A DNA stretch of 64,000 nt, from positions 38,102,358-38,166,357 of the forward strand of contig NC_079510.1 of assembly GCF_030052815.1 (NCBI RefSeq), given 5' to 3'. Position 1 is the first letter of the stretch, and each line of letters begins with the position of its first letter. This DNA comes from Hevea brasiliensis (lineage: Eukaryota > Streptophyta > Magnoliopsida > Malpighiales > Euphorbiaceae). This document shows positions 49,249 to 60,790 of the stretch, in pieces. The notes beneath the pieces were generated by a model. It was not told the DNA's origin and made no database searches. It saw only the letters and a list, made by a program, of their open reading frames with translations. The translations under genes were made by a program, and so were the position numbers.

Positions 49249-49668
49249 TACACTATGTTTGGGAAGGGGGGAAGGAAAATAAAAGAGGGAAGGAAAATAA
49301 AGAAGAGAAAATAAGAAAGGAAAATAAAAATAATGTAAAAGTTATTTTCCTTTCTTTGTTTGGATATTAGGGAAGAAAATAATGAGGGAAAATAATTTTT
49401 TAAATAGTAAAATATCCATTTTGCCCTTTTTATTTGAAATTAAAATAAATAATTATAGAGATAAAAAGATAATTTTATAATTTTTCCACCCACTTTCTCT
49501 CCAAAATGGAGAGAAAATGAATAGTAAATATATTGGTTATTTTTCACCTTTATTTTCCACTCTTTTCAATTTTCCCTCATTCCCAAACAAAGAGAAGAGA
49601 GAAAACATGTTTATTTTCCTTCATAATTTTCCTTTCTCCCTTATTTTCCTCCAATCCAAACATAGCCT
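49249..49668. mobile_element. Tourist-like MITE with TTA target-site duplication
   Basis: The outer ends are CTATGTTTGGG at left and CCAAACATAG at right, with GGAAAATAA-rich sub-terminal sequence mirrored inside. TTA immediately flanks both ends, the 3-bp duplication typical of PIF/Harbinger elements. About 420 bp. Confidence 0.65.
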
Positions 49669-50000
49669 TAGTTTTTTTCTTTTGATTAGATGAGGTTTTT
49701 AGTTTGTGTTAGTTGGATAACTTACAGTTTTTCAGTTGATAAATGTATGAATAACTTTCAGTTATGTCACAATAGTTTGTCCGCCAGTTCCCTTTGTCGA
49801 TTAGGTCCTTTCAATTCCAACATTACATATCAACTAGGCAGCTCCAACAAGCTATTATTGAGAGGTTAAAATTTAGATTTTATAAAAATTTCATTTTTAA
49901 ATAATATTTAACTTTTTAAATTTAAAATTAAAATTAATTTAATATTAAATTTTTAATCTTCAAAACAATATTAACCTATATCCTATCGTATCTTTGCTAG

Positions 50001-50147
50001 GCACATCCTACCCACTACAGCTGATCTTTAATCCCACCACACATTTTCTGCACATCCTACCCACTATAGCTGATCTTTAATCCCACCACACATTTTCTGC
50101 ACATCCTACCCACTATAGCTGATCTTTAATCCCACCACACATTTTCT
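50001..50147. repeat. Three perfect-register 49-bp tandem units
   Basis: Units at 50001-50049, 50050-50098 and 50099-50147 begin GCACATCCTACCCACTA and end CCACACATTTTCT. The last two appear identical; the first differs by one base. They sit about 200 bp beyond the stop of the DUF7950-like gene at 50349-51290, so possibly within its 3' UTR or terminator region. Confidence 0.95.
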
Positions 50148-50348
50148 GCCCTCTGTTAGATTCCTGGAAAACTATAACCATCCCTATTAATACAATTTCC
50201 TGGCCCATTTCCGATTCTTGGTTTGCGTGTCTAAAATTTCTTTCAAGGTAAAAATAGTAAAAATATCCTCATTAATTGCATATTGTGTTACCTGATAGCT
50301 TTAGCTTTAATTTGTTGGTGTTTAATGTGGATGCTTCTTGTGAATCTT

Positions 50349-51290
50349 TCACCGGCCCAAACCCAAAGCAGCTTGAACGTCCAGTCTCCATGCAAAGCCT
50401 CCGCAGTCCATTCGCCACAGATCACATGGCACCATCTGCGACGACCAATTCTCCTCCTTCCACGAGTACTGCAATCTTACCCAGCACGTAAATGCAGAAG
50501 AGTACATGTATGGAACCAACTTTTCTTTCTTCACCAACCACACCATTATTTCCACGGACAGCCCCTCCTGTTCTTCCTCCATCGCTGACACCATCCTCTT
50601 ATAAGCCCCATTCACCCATCGCACTGTGTTTGAACCGTCCGATATAAACCCTGGACGCGTGTCCTCTTCCAGATTCTTCACTCTCTCAATGTCCGTACAC
50701 CCTAACCCTCGACCTTCCATACAAGTGTTTGTGTCTGTCACGCTCTCCACTGTCACCCACGATTCCACTACCTCTTTCTTTTTAGTTTCAGGAACCATCG
50801 CCACCGTCGGATCTGCTCCGTCGATAACCGGCTGCTTCAACTTGAGCAGCATGGATGCCGCTTGATTATTGTTCTCTGGATCATGAAATAACTTTTTTGT
50901 GAGATCGACATTGCACCAAGATCTTCCTCTTTCTGGCGAGGTCTTTGATTGATCGCTTCTCTCCGGCAACAATTGCAGAGTAACGACCTTGTCAAAACCT
51001 ACACGGTCTCTTTCGTTTTCTTTATTTCCTTCCTCTGATGATGAAACTTTTTGGTTTCTTTTGGTCAATCTGTTGTCCTTACGAGCCCTAACGTACTTTC
51101 TTCTGGTTCTTCCCTTGGAAAGCAATAGGTTCTTGTTGTTCAAACCAGAGATATCAGAATCTGGAGCACTTCTGGCCGGTTTAGGTGCAATCGGCCTGAA
51201 TCTGAGCATTATTTGGTTGATTATAGTCTTAGTCTTATCTTGCGTACCTCCAGCGCATCGTATCATGCGCAACCTATCCCCACCATCCAT
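50349..51290 (-). CDS. DUF7950-like plant protein, paralogue 1 (single exon, 313 aa)
   Basis: The frame stays open 76 codons upstream, but I start at MDGGDRLRMI because the tandem paralogue begins the same way (MDGGEGWRVI) and has no upstream extension. The conserved blocks are QDKTxxII...IMLRFRPIAPKPA (about 17-39), a basic nuclear-signal-like stretch RTRRKYVRARK (61-71), VVTLQLLPERSD (102-113), and a long C-terminal domain from WVTVESVTDT (178) through GLGCTD, PGFISDGSNTVRWVNGAYKR (213-232), FTCWVRLQY (267-275), QMVPCDLWRM and GGFAWRLDVQAALGLG (298-312). I believe this is the uncharacterised plant family DUF7950; its function is unknown. Basic composition suggests the nucleus. G-boxes upstream hint at ABA or light control. 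The frame is intact. Confidence 0.85.
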   Translation of the reverse strand: MDGGDRLRMIRCAGGTQDKTKTIINQIMLRFRPIAPKPARSAPDSDISGLNNKNLLLSKGRTRRKYVRARKDNRLTKRNQKVSSSEEGNKENERDRVGFDKVVTLQLLPERSDQSKTSPERGRSWCNVDLTKKLFHDPENNNQAASMLLKLKQPVIDGADPTVAMVPETKKKEVVESWVTVESVTDTNTCMEGRGLGCTDIERVKNLEEDTRPGFISDGSNTVRWVNGAYKRMVSAMEEEQEGLSVEIMVWLVKKEKLVPYMYSSAFTCWVRLQYSWKEENWSSQMVPCDLWRMDCGGFAWRLDVQAALGLGR

Positions 51291-51403
51291 TTCTCTTTGC
51301 CGTTTCTCGATGGCCTCTGCTTTTAACAATCTTTTCTGAAGGAGTGGTGAGCTCAGGCGATAATGCAAGCTGAGCAGAACAGAGAGAGAAGAGCGTAAAA
51401 GCA

Positions 51404-51411
51404 ACACGTGT
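51404..51411 (-). promoter_or_regulatory. Proximal G-box/ABRE of DUF7950-like gene 1
   Basis: ACACGTGT, 114 bp upstream of the start codon. The flanking CGTGTCTAG and a GTGATTGG (inverted CCAAT) about 25 bp farther out are repeated at the same relative place in paralogue 2 (56038-56043). A palindromic G-box binds bZIP or bHLH factors. Confidence 0.6.
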
Positions 51412-51680
51412 CTAGGGCAAGTATGAAACAGATGAGAGATGTGATTGGCCAGAAAAATTTTGGAAGAGGTGTGGGTCCGTATGAAGAGTAGCGTAATCCA
51501 GTCGGAGAAATTAAGCATTACGCATTGAGGATGGTCCTACCGGAGCAACCAATGGGTGAAGGGAATGTGTGCAGCGCTGCCGAAAGAAAGGACACGTAGC
51601 CCTGTCCATGATTGTCGTGTCACTGTTCACTCAAGTGGAAATTTGCTGAAAAGGCATTTGGTTAGTTTCGAGAAAAGGCA

Positions 51681-51686
51681 CACGTG
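51681..51686 (-). promoter_or_regulatory. Distal G-box of DUF7950-like gene 1
   Basis: CACGTG within ACACGTGGTTTGATTC, about 390 bp upstream. The matching ACACGTGGTTCAATCC lies 416 bp upstream of paralogue 2. Confidence 0.55.
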
Positions 51687-51825
51687 GTTTGATTCTATTT
51701 GCTCCTCGCATCAAAATTCGGTTTCACACGGTTGGTTTTCCAATACCTACACTCGCTCTACAGACCGTGAGGATCACCTTCATAGCATGACAACATTGCG
51801 CCTCTCGCAGTGTTTTTTTTTTTAA

Positions 51826-52510
51826 TTATTATTTAATTTCCAAATTTTATCAAAATTAGTTATTTAATTTTATTTTAAAAAATACACTATTATATCTCCC
51901 TGTTTATAATTTATTAAATTATTTAAATTTTTTGTTAATAAAAAATTTTAATATCAGTTAAATTATTATTTAATTTACTTATTTTAATAAAATTTATTAA
52001 TTAAATTTTATATTTTAAAAATATAATAATTAATTTTAATAATTTTATTTCATTAGCTTTTTAATTCTTTTTATTGTTTTTTAAATATTTTTATACTCAA
52101 ACAACCCTAATTCTCTCTTCTAGATATTACTTCTTATATTTATTCCTTTAAAACTCACACTTTTTTCCTCCTCGTTTTATATTTTTGTTTATCTTTTAAT
52201 AGAATATTTTACAAACTGTTTATACAAAAAAAAATTAATCAATTACTTCAAATATTCGAGTAATCAATGCAATCATTTAAAAAAATTATTTCTCAACAAA
52301 AAAATAAAAAATTAATACTAAAAAAATTAAATAAAAATATTTAAATAAATTTTTTTTAAAAAAATAAAGCTTAAATTTTTGTCTCAATACAGTAAAATTT
52401 TCGTTTTCATTTAAAAATATTTTTTCAAAATATGATTTTTTAAATGTATAAATTAATTAATTAATTTTATTTTTATTATTTTAAATTTAATAATTATTTT
52501 TAATATTTGT
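51826..52510. repeat. Palindromic AT-rich repeat
   Basis: AT-rich inverted arms with TTATTTAATTT and AATTAATTAATTTTATT-type motifs resembling the block at 48365-49180. It starts directly after the promoter region of DUF7950-like gene 1. Non-coding. Confidence 0.45.
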
Positions 52511-54171
52511 AATTAAGATATTCTCAGAGTAGTTACGCAGAGTTGAAAGTTTTGAAGGTGGAAGATAGTTGTTTTTTATTTATTTATTTTCTCTCAAAGG
52601 AAGGTGGTAGCGTGTTCTTTTTTTTTTTTCTTAAGTGGTAGATAGTTTAATGGGGGCAAAAGGTGCAATTACGTTTACCGGATTGGCTGTAGGGCTGGTG
52701 CCACTCACTGCACCACAGCCTTTGTAGTAAATCCACGTTTTAAAATCCGACAATGTTTTTTAAATTTTTTAGAACTTTTCCTTCCATGTAATTGGTCCAT
52801 GTCTCCCTGGCCGGCCGCAAGCCGAGTAATCGTACAGCTTCCCCCATTCCATTTATTTCATTATTATTTATTTTTATGTTTCTAATGATAATAATAATTT
52901 ATATATTACATTGCCATCAAGTACCATGACAACATATCATTGCACGACTACTCCTTTGAAGAAACGTGGCGTACGCCCAACTCACCATCTAACTCTATTG
53001 TAACTGCCAAGTTTTTACTTAATTTATTCTAAATTAAATTATAATTGAGAATTATAATTTATTTTTTTATTTACTCAATTTATAAATTTATATGCATCCT
53101 CCTTTTATTTTAAATTTATTCTAATTTTTATATATTTTTTAAGAAAAATTATATTGATAAAATACTATTGTAATTAAATTAGGAGTTAATGAGTGTTTGA
53201 GCTTCCAAATAATTATTATTAAAAGAGATTATTACATATAATTTATATATATATATATATATTATCTTTTATAATTGTATAAAATTTATATTTTATATTA
53301 CAAAAAAAACTCATATTTTTATGAGAAAGAAAACATTATTTTTATGTATATTAATTTATTTTATAATTTATTATTAATTTAATTTTTAAAATATTTAGCT
53401 AATTGGTTGATAATTTAAGAAGGAAAAATTTTCAGAGATGTAGATTTGTAATGTCCCCATCTTATCGACTGTCCACCTATAAAATGATTTCGACACAATG
53501 AATGTATCGCTATCATGTTTCTTCAACACTGTTTTGGATAAACAATTAAAAGAGTGTATATATATATATTCTTGGATCATTCTAGACAATTTACATAATT
53601 ATTTCATTTTTCTTGCTAGAAATTATTGAGGTAAACTCTAGCTCTTAACACTCACAAACATAAATAAATCTCCTCGCATCCAAAATCCTCCATCAAGCCC
53701 CACTAATGTGGCCGCTTACTAGCATAAAACTCCTCGAAGCATCTATATATACCTACCATTTATCTTAAAAAAAATAATTTTTGCTTTTTTTTAATAGTAT
53801 TTTTTTTATTTGCAAATTTAAATTTAACTTTTTATAAAACGAAAATATTTTTATAAAATTAACAATCAGAAGTAATTCCACCATTACAATGATCTACATC
53901 ATCCCAATGCGTATATTAAGATTATTAAAAATAAAAAAATTCAAATATTTGTCATATTTTTCTATTATTTTACAACAAAAATTAAAAATATATAAATAAT
54001 AATTAAGAAATTGAATCAAATAGTATAAAACAACACTTCTTACAAAACAAACTTAACAAAACAATTAAGAATAATTTAAAAAACCAAGTAGACAGATTTT
54101 GTAAATTACATATATTAATGATACGTAAATAAACATATAAGAACCCATAAACACTCTAATATTTCCTAAAG

Positions 54172-54208
<37 letters not shown>

Positions 54209-54948
54209 ATTTATAGCAGTGCAAGCCACTGGACACTAGCTGGACATAATTAAACTGATGACTAGACTTCATTATTAATCAATGACATTGCTTCTAACTA
54301 ACCCTTCTCTATTTTCTTTGAAAACATCTAATTTCGTTTTCAGTAAGCTACCTTATATTATATATGTATCCTTGATAGTCGATAGTGACACTACTTAAGC
54401 TCTATTTATTCTAGCTGTTGAATTTTAACACAACATATGATATAATTAGCCCTAGAAGCATGAATATATAAGATATTAAATGGCAACCAAAAGATAGCAG
54501 TAAAAAAGTTTTGGCAATTCATTTGATATACACATAGCAATTAACAAAAAGAGAGAAGGGTTGGGCCATTTGGAAGGTTCTCTTCGTCCCCCAACTGTCC
54601 AACCCCCCGGCGTGGCATGTAGAGCACAAATTAAGCACGTTAACCATCAATTCCCAGTTCCTTCGAACCCATCTATCACATTGTTTCTTGTTCTTGTTGC
54701 TTCTTTTTCTTTCTTTTTTGGGTCCCCAAATCTTGTCTATTTGCATAGATACAAATAAACTACACTACAGGCCATCCCTTCTTGGTTTAGACTTTAGAGC
54801 ACCCTTACACCTACTGACATTTACTTAATGTATATATAATTATCGTACATAATTTGCTTCTCCAGCTTAGCAAGAAACTTATTAGGTGATAGATTAGGAT
54901 AAAGCATATACCTGAAATGAGAGGTCTTTCTTTCTTTCTTGTCCATTT
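52511..54948. other. Spacer between the two DUF7950-like genes
   Basis: It has a less AT-rich island at about 52640-52860, then AT-rich DNA with (AT)n at 54175-54207. The part near 54560-54900 is probably 3' UTR or flank of paralogue 2. No ORF with a motif. Confidence 0.45.
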
Positions 54949-55866
54949 TCAAAGACCCAAACTTAGAGCTGCCTTAACGTCTAGCCTCCATGCAAACCCA
55001 CCAGATTCCATCTTCCACACATCACACGGAACCATTTGTGAGAACTTCTCCTTCGGCCACGTGTACTGTAACCTAACCCAGCACGTAAACGTTGGGTAGT
55101 ACAGATATGGCAATATTTTCTCTTTCATCACCAGCCTCACCGTAATGATCTCTTCCACCGACGAGTACGGCCCGTCGGTATTTTCCGGTCTCACCATCAC
55201 CATCCTTCTGTATGCTTCGTTCACCCACTCTACTCTGCTTCTACCATCCGATATAAACCCCGGACACGTGTCCCTGTTCAGATTATTCATTTTCTCCATG
55301 TCCGTACACCCTAACCCGTCCGCCACTTCCATGCACGTGTCTGTCACGCTCTCCACCGTCACCCACGTCTCTATTACTCTCTTCTCTGCCATCGCAGCCG
55401 TCCGATCTGCAAAGGCAAGGGAACTCAGATCACCGGTTACCTGTGTTCTGGACTCAAACAACACGGAAGGATCCGTATGCTCTTGCACCTGATCTTTTCT
55501 ATCGGTACGATCAACACCACTGCTAGATCCTTTAACTAGGGGTGAATTTTTTTTTAGATCAGTTTTCTCTGGTAGTAACTGGAGCGTGAAAAGCTTCTCG
55601 TTTGAATCATCTTCTCTACCAGCTCTTTCTAGATCTGATGATTTCCTTTTTCTTCTTTTGTAGTATTCGTTTGTCTTCTTAACCCTAACATACTTTCTCT
55701 TCGTCCTTACGCTAGTAACCAAACCGTTCTTGTTCTCTGGCTTCCAGCCGTCGGTTGCTGGTTTGGGAGCAATCGGCCTGAATCTGAGCATTATCGGGTT
55801 GATTATCGTCTTATCCTGAGCACCAGGGGCGCATGATATCACGCGCCACCCTTCCCCGCCATCCAT
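54949..55866 (-). CDS. DUF7950-like plant protein, paralogue 2 (single exon, 305 aa)
   Basis: Tandem paralogue of the gene at 50349-51290, same strand, about 3.7 kb away. It has the same order of blocks: IMLRFRPIAPKPA (25-37), basic RTKRKYVRVKK and KRRKRK (54-75, a strong nuclear-signal-like cluster), LFTLQLLPEKTD (92-103), ETWVTVESVTDTCME (166-180), GLGCTD, PGFISDGRSRVEWVNEAYRR (202-221), FTCWVRLQYTW (260-270), SQMVPCDVWKM and GGFAWRLDVKAALSLG (289-304). The middle region (about 104-160) is poorly conserved between the two and probably disordered. No known catalytic motif is seen. The ATG at 55866 follows a CT-rich leader (CTCTCT runs at 55890-55980 as read on the plus strand). Intact. Confidence 0.87.
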   Translation of the reverse strand: MDGGEGWRVISCAPGAQDKTIINPIMLRFRPIAPKPATDGWKPENKNGLVTSVRTKRKYVRVKKTNEYYKRRKRKSSDLERAGREDDSNEKLFTLQLLPEKTDLKKNSPLVKGSSSGVDRTDRKDQVQEHTDPSVLFESRTQVTGDLSSLAFADRTAAMAEKRVIETWVTVESVTDTCMEVADGLGCTDMEKMNNLNRDTCPGFISDGRSRVEWVNEAYRRMVMVRPENTDGPYSSVEEIITVRLVMKEKILPYLYYPTFTCWVRLQYTWPKEKFSQMVPCDVWKMESGGFAWRLDVKAALSLGL

Positions 55867-56037
55867 CTTCCCTCAAGCACCACCTCACTCCACTCTCTCT
55901 CTCTGTCTCTAACCGAGCAAACTCTCTGGTCTCTGCCCCTCTTAGAGTCTGTTCTCTCTCTTCTCTCTCTCTCTCTCTGTGTGAGGAAACACTGACCATA
56001 ATCATAACGGCATCACCGTGGCTGGGCAAAGAAGCAC

Positions 56038-56043
56038 CACGTG
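56038..56043 (-). promoter_or_regulatory. Proximal G-box of DUF7950-like gene 2
   Basis: CACGTG followed on the plus strand by TCTAG, then GAGAGGTGATTGG about 25 bp beyond. The same order is found upstream of paralogue 1. Confidence 0.6.
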
Positions 56044-56281
56044 TCTAGTTCAACTCGAACATAGTTGAGAGAGGTGATTGGTGGAATTTTATTTCTGGGT
56101 GGAGCCCACTGAATAAATTGACGCTATTAAGCTTTCTAATTGGCTCCTTAATGACCAATGAGAGAAGAAGACGTGTCGCATTATCCTGGAAAGTCGGTAC
56201 ACGTTGGCTTGCTTTGGGATGTTGCATAAAAAGTGATGTCGAAGTGGAGAGCGCTTTCGAGAGTAGGTTCGAGTAAGTGAA

Positions 56282-56287
56282 CACGTG
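56282..56287 (-). promoter_or_regulatory. Distal G-box of DUF7950-like gene 2
   Basis: CACGTG in ACACGTGGTTCAATCC, the counterpart of the distal G-box of paralogue 1. Confidence 0.55.
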
Positions 56288-56389
56288 GTTCAATCCTGCT
56301 AACTTGGAACAAGTTATTTGGATTTCATGATCTGCAATTCTTTTTTTTTTTTTTTTTTTCACTTCCCTCACTCTTCTTTTCGCGCGTGA

Positions 56390-59056
56390 GATTCATGTAA
56401 AAAAAAATAGGAATAGTAAAATATCATGAAACTTATTTAAATTTAAATTTGATTAATATTTTTAAAATTTAAATTTATCTTAAATTCAATTAAAATTTAT
56501 TTTCAACTACTTAAATTTATCTTAAATTAAATTGTTATTATCAGAAAAATATTTAAATTTATTTAATTTTATATATTTAATTAATAATTTATATAAAATT
56601 TATTTTTATTAATAATTTATATTTTAAAAATTTAATAATTTCATAAAATATTTTAATTTTATTTTATATAAAATAAAATATATAAAATTTATAAATATTA
56701 TTATAAAAATATATATTTTATATTTAATTAAATATTTATATAAATAGATTTCGATAACGAATATTCAATATGTAAAACCTGAACTTGATCTAAACCCATC
56801 ACGAGTATCAAATTTCAAATCTAAAACCATCTTAAACCTGATTATATACTATCCAAACACATCTTATTAGGATTTATTCAAATTGAATACTAAAAAAAAT
56901 CCTACTCATTGCCATCCCTACTAAAGAATTATAACTTTCTATTAAGTAAAAAAAAAATAAAAAAAAAATATTGCAAAAAAATTATAATTTAATTAGCATG
57001 GAATATATTATAAATCAAATCATTTTCATGTGTAAAAGTCTTAGTCTTAAATAATATAAAGCTAAATTAAAATGGAGTTTGCAATAATGAAATGATTGTT
57101 TCTTAAGTCTTATGTTTAATAATAAAAAAATTATTATTTAATTTTTTATTCTAAGAAAATTAATTATTTTTTATTTTAAAAAATATATTGATTAATCTCA
57201 TATGTTTATTAGATTTATTTTTTAGTTCGTTATATTATTTTAAGTATATAATTTAAAAAATATAATTATATAATCATTTATTTTTTAAGTCTTAAATTAT
57301 TTGATTTTTATTTTATTTAAATTTAAATTAAACGAAAGTATTATAAAAAAAGTAATAAAAATATAATAATTATAAATTTTTAAAATGTGAGAATTAAATA
57401 ATTAATTTTATTAAATAGATGAATTAAATATTAAAGGATTAAAAATATAATTTTGGCAAAAAGAAAAATAGGTTTACGATGATTAATGTTAAAGAGGGAA
57501 TATGGGTGAGAGTGGGCTAAGGTTGGTTTTGTTTAGCGGAAACGAGAGACGGTGTGATGAGGACGCGTGGATGGTCCGATGACGAATCGGATCCTATAAG
57601 AAATTTGGTGTCATTGTCATCCGTGGATATGATACTATACCATGTATGCTAGAATAAGCGAACTCTGTCCTCCAACCAGTATTCACGTTTAACAAATGCA
57701 AGACATAACTCCTAACCTTCTCTTGATCATAGATGTAGTTTTGGTGTGACCTATCTAAAGGTAGATGATCTCATATGGCTGAAAATATTATAAAGGCAAA
57801 GGGCCTGTTTAAACCTTTAAAATTTAAGCTAATAATTATATAAATCTTTAAAATATTTTAAAGTTGAATTAAAATTTTTCAATTATTTGAAATAATCACA
57901 TAACTCTAAATTCATTTTAAATTGGTCCAGTTTAAACCAAAAGCTTACGTGACTCACAAATTCCATTTTCTTTTCACATCTTTCCGTCAATCTGTTTCAT
58001 CTAATCAACTTGACTCTTGCCCTGCAAGTACATGGGCATCAAAAACCCATTAGTTATAGAAGAATTCAACTCTAATTTCTTCTTCATTTCCTTTTTTCTT
58101 TTTTTTTTTCTTTTCCAATTAGTAATATCGCATGAGCAACGTCAAAATCTATTAGTTACAAAATGAAATTGGATCTTTTAAAACCCTAACAATGGCTGCA
58201 AGCGATCCATTGCCCATTTGCTCCAAAGCATCCCATCTCTGCCTCTGCATTCGGATAAAGACTTTGGATCATGAGAAAAAATGCAAAGGAATCCTTCTCT
58301 CTTTCCTTGCAAATATGTTCCAATAACAAGATGGGAAAAAACGTTTTGATGCCCATGCAGCATGCTTGTATTAGAAATTTGATAACAAACTTGTTTTAGT
58401 TCCTCACAAGGATTTGTAACTCCATATTTCACTTAGCGCTCAAACTCTGTTTAATCTCACTCAGCATGTAGGTTTTCTTATTTCATGGTATGGTTTCTCA
58501 CTAGTTTCGGCTTCTTTGTTCAATTTATCAATTTGGGTTGTGAATCATTACATTGTTGTCCTGCTTGAAGTGGGATGATTTGGATTTCTTTATCATCTTT
58601 GCTTGCTTATTTTGTGCAATCTGAGAAATCTATTTGCCAATTTGTTGAATTTTAGCTTATTCCGTTAATCCTTTTCATAATTGTATCACATCATAATTAC
58701 TTGGTTGTCAAAAGGTTTTGAAAATTATATTTGATCTTGATTTACTTTTGATATTTACTTCAATTTTTAATGAGTTAAATAAAACTTGATATTGAATGCA
58801 GAAATTGAGGAACTCAAGTGCCTTCCCCTAGGTTACAATACTTCATTAAAGTATCAGGTTTCTGTGCTCCTTTTATACTGAGATACACTCAACTATAGTG
58901 ATTAGTAGTGTGAATATGGAAGAGCAAATTGAAAGAAATGCTCTATGCTTTTCTATAAAAATTTGGAGATTTTAGTTGTGTATATGTTTCAAGTTTCAGT
59001 TACACACCGTTTGTCTCTATTAATTTTGGATTTAAATGTGTGGTTTTAAATAGTTA
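56390..59056. other. Intergenic; one palindromic AT repeat, otherwise nothing recognised
   Basis: AT-rich. A block at 57120-57450 has mirrored AATTAATTTT/AAAATTAATT arms like the other palindromic repeats. A less AT-rich patch at 57480-57800 and an 84-codon minus-strand ORF at 58178-58432 have no motifs I can name. Confidence 0.45.
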
Positions 59057-60790
59057 TGTAACACCCCTGATTTTTTATATATTATTATTGGGCTTCGTGT
59101 AGGTATCCTCAATTCGCGGAAATTCGACAGTTGTCCGGATCTGTGAATTTCCGGCCAGACCATCTAGGAAAAGTCTCAATTGGATCGAGTTTTGGCTACC
59201 CCACCATTGTCGGGCATCCCGAGCTGCGTTCAAGTCGGAATCGGCAAAGGTAAACCCGAACCTTGCTTTTTCGTAATTTTCTAGTGCTTAAATATGATTA
59301 AAAATTCATAAAATATTCGTGGTAGCTTAGAAAATTACGATTCTTTTTGCAATAGCTTAGTAATATTGCTAAGGACCGCGGGGCAAAGTTTTATAATTTT
59401 TAGAGCTTGTTTGGGCAATTTTTGCAAAAATGATCAATTATAAGGACTAAATTGAAATTTTTCCATATTGTGATGAATGATTGATTTGATGGGCCCAGGA
59501 TGGGCTGTGTGATGTGATTGAGTTGTGGATATATGGATTGTGGATATAGAAGTGTGTTTTGAGCCCTTTTACAGGTTGGGTAGGTCCTAGGTATAGGGGA
59601 GACTCTGCCGGATTTTCGGCATGACTTAGGACGTATTTGGTCTTTTCTTTATTTGTATTGAGTCATTTGTGTTAAATAAATGTAATGTAATTGTCGTGAG
59701 TCGATGCCTTCTTCCTCCGCCGCCCGCCACAATGATTGTCGTCAAGTCCGTGAGTAAAATATTAATTTTAATTATAATTTCGATATTATTATATGTTCAG
59801 CATGCCCATGCATCACTTATATGCATATATTTATGTAGTTAAACTCTAGGCACGATTTATGTTGCATTCATAACTGTTAATGTGCCATGAGTGTTGTTGT
59901 GGTAATTTGGAGCAGTGTGCGTGCGTTGGCGTGCGTGTGATGTGGTGTGGACTATGGATAGGACGGGGTAGTCACGGCTTGAGTTCTTCGCTGGGACCCG
60001 TTCCTTCGAGGGGTAGTCACGGCTTGAGTTCTTCGATGGGACCCTCGATTTGGTTTATTGCGAAAGTCCGCTTGAGTTCTTCGGCACCAAGTTGGATCTA
60101 AGAGAGCTGTATAGGGGATCAGCTCCCAATATATTATGATTGATGCTACAGGGTGCGTGAGTGCTCCAAATTACCTTTTTGATGCTATGATGTGAATATG
60201 ATGTTGATGTTGCATTTCACGCTACAGGGTGCATTAGTTACAGATAGTTATAGAGATTATGGTTAAAATTGATATTTTACTCTCTGAGTCGAACGCTCAC
60301 TCCTGTTCAAAAATTTTTACAGGCCACAGGAGGATATTTTTTTGAGGTTAACCTGCTTTCTCCCTCGCAGGTCGATTACTACTGTTTGTATAAACTTGTT
60401 AAATCTTAGAATTTCCGCATGTGTTAGAAATGTTTATTTGATTTGGGTCTGTAAACTAAATTATTATTTTTGGACCTGTAAACTTAAATGTGCTATGCAT
60501 GTTTGATGGATTGGATGAGGGAGCTGAGCTCCCATTTATTTTATGTTGATGAGTATGTGGAGGGTGAGCTGAGCTCCCCAATTGACTATATATTGTGTTT
60601 ACAGGTCGGGTGAGTCGAAAACTCCCCGTTGGAAAGTCCATTTTATGGCCGGACTCTGTCCGTTTGTTTTCTTGAATTTGGGCCCAATGGGCCTTAGAAT
60701 TGGGTAAATGAAGCAGTTAAGGCTTACTACGGGCCTCGGGGCTTTAGGGTCGCCTGTGTCCTAGTCCGGCCCATAGGTTGGGTCGTGACA
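59057..60790 (+). mobile_element. LTR of retrotransposon family A (plus strand, 1.7 kb)
   Basis: Runs from TGTAACACCCC to GTCGTGACA (TG...CA) and is followed after four bases by a primer-binding site. It is homologous along its length, in opposite orientation, to the LTR at 26143-28549. It contains a duplicated module GGGTAGTCACGGCTTGAGTTC near 59966 and 60012, which has a counterpart in the other LTR. Short ORFs here are not coding. Confidence 0.82.

Noticed and set aside
51291..51518. N-terminal 76-residue extension of DUF7950-like paralogue 1
   Set aside because: The paralogue lacks it, and it overlaps the conserved G-box promoter region.
58178..58432. 84-codon minus-strand ORF as a small gene
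   Set aside because: No recognisable motif, no clear promoter or splice context, and of a length expected by chance in a less AT-rich patch.
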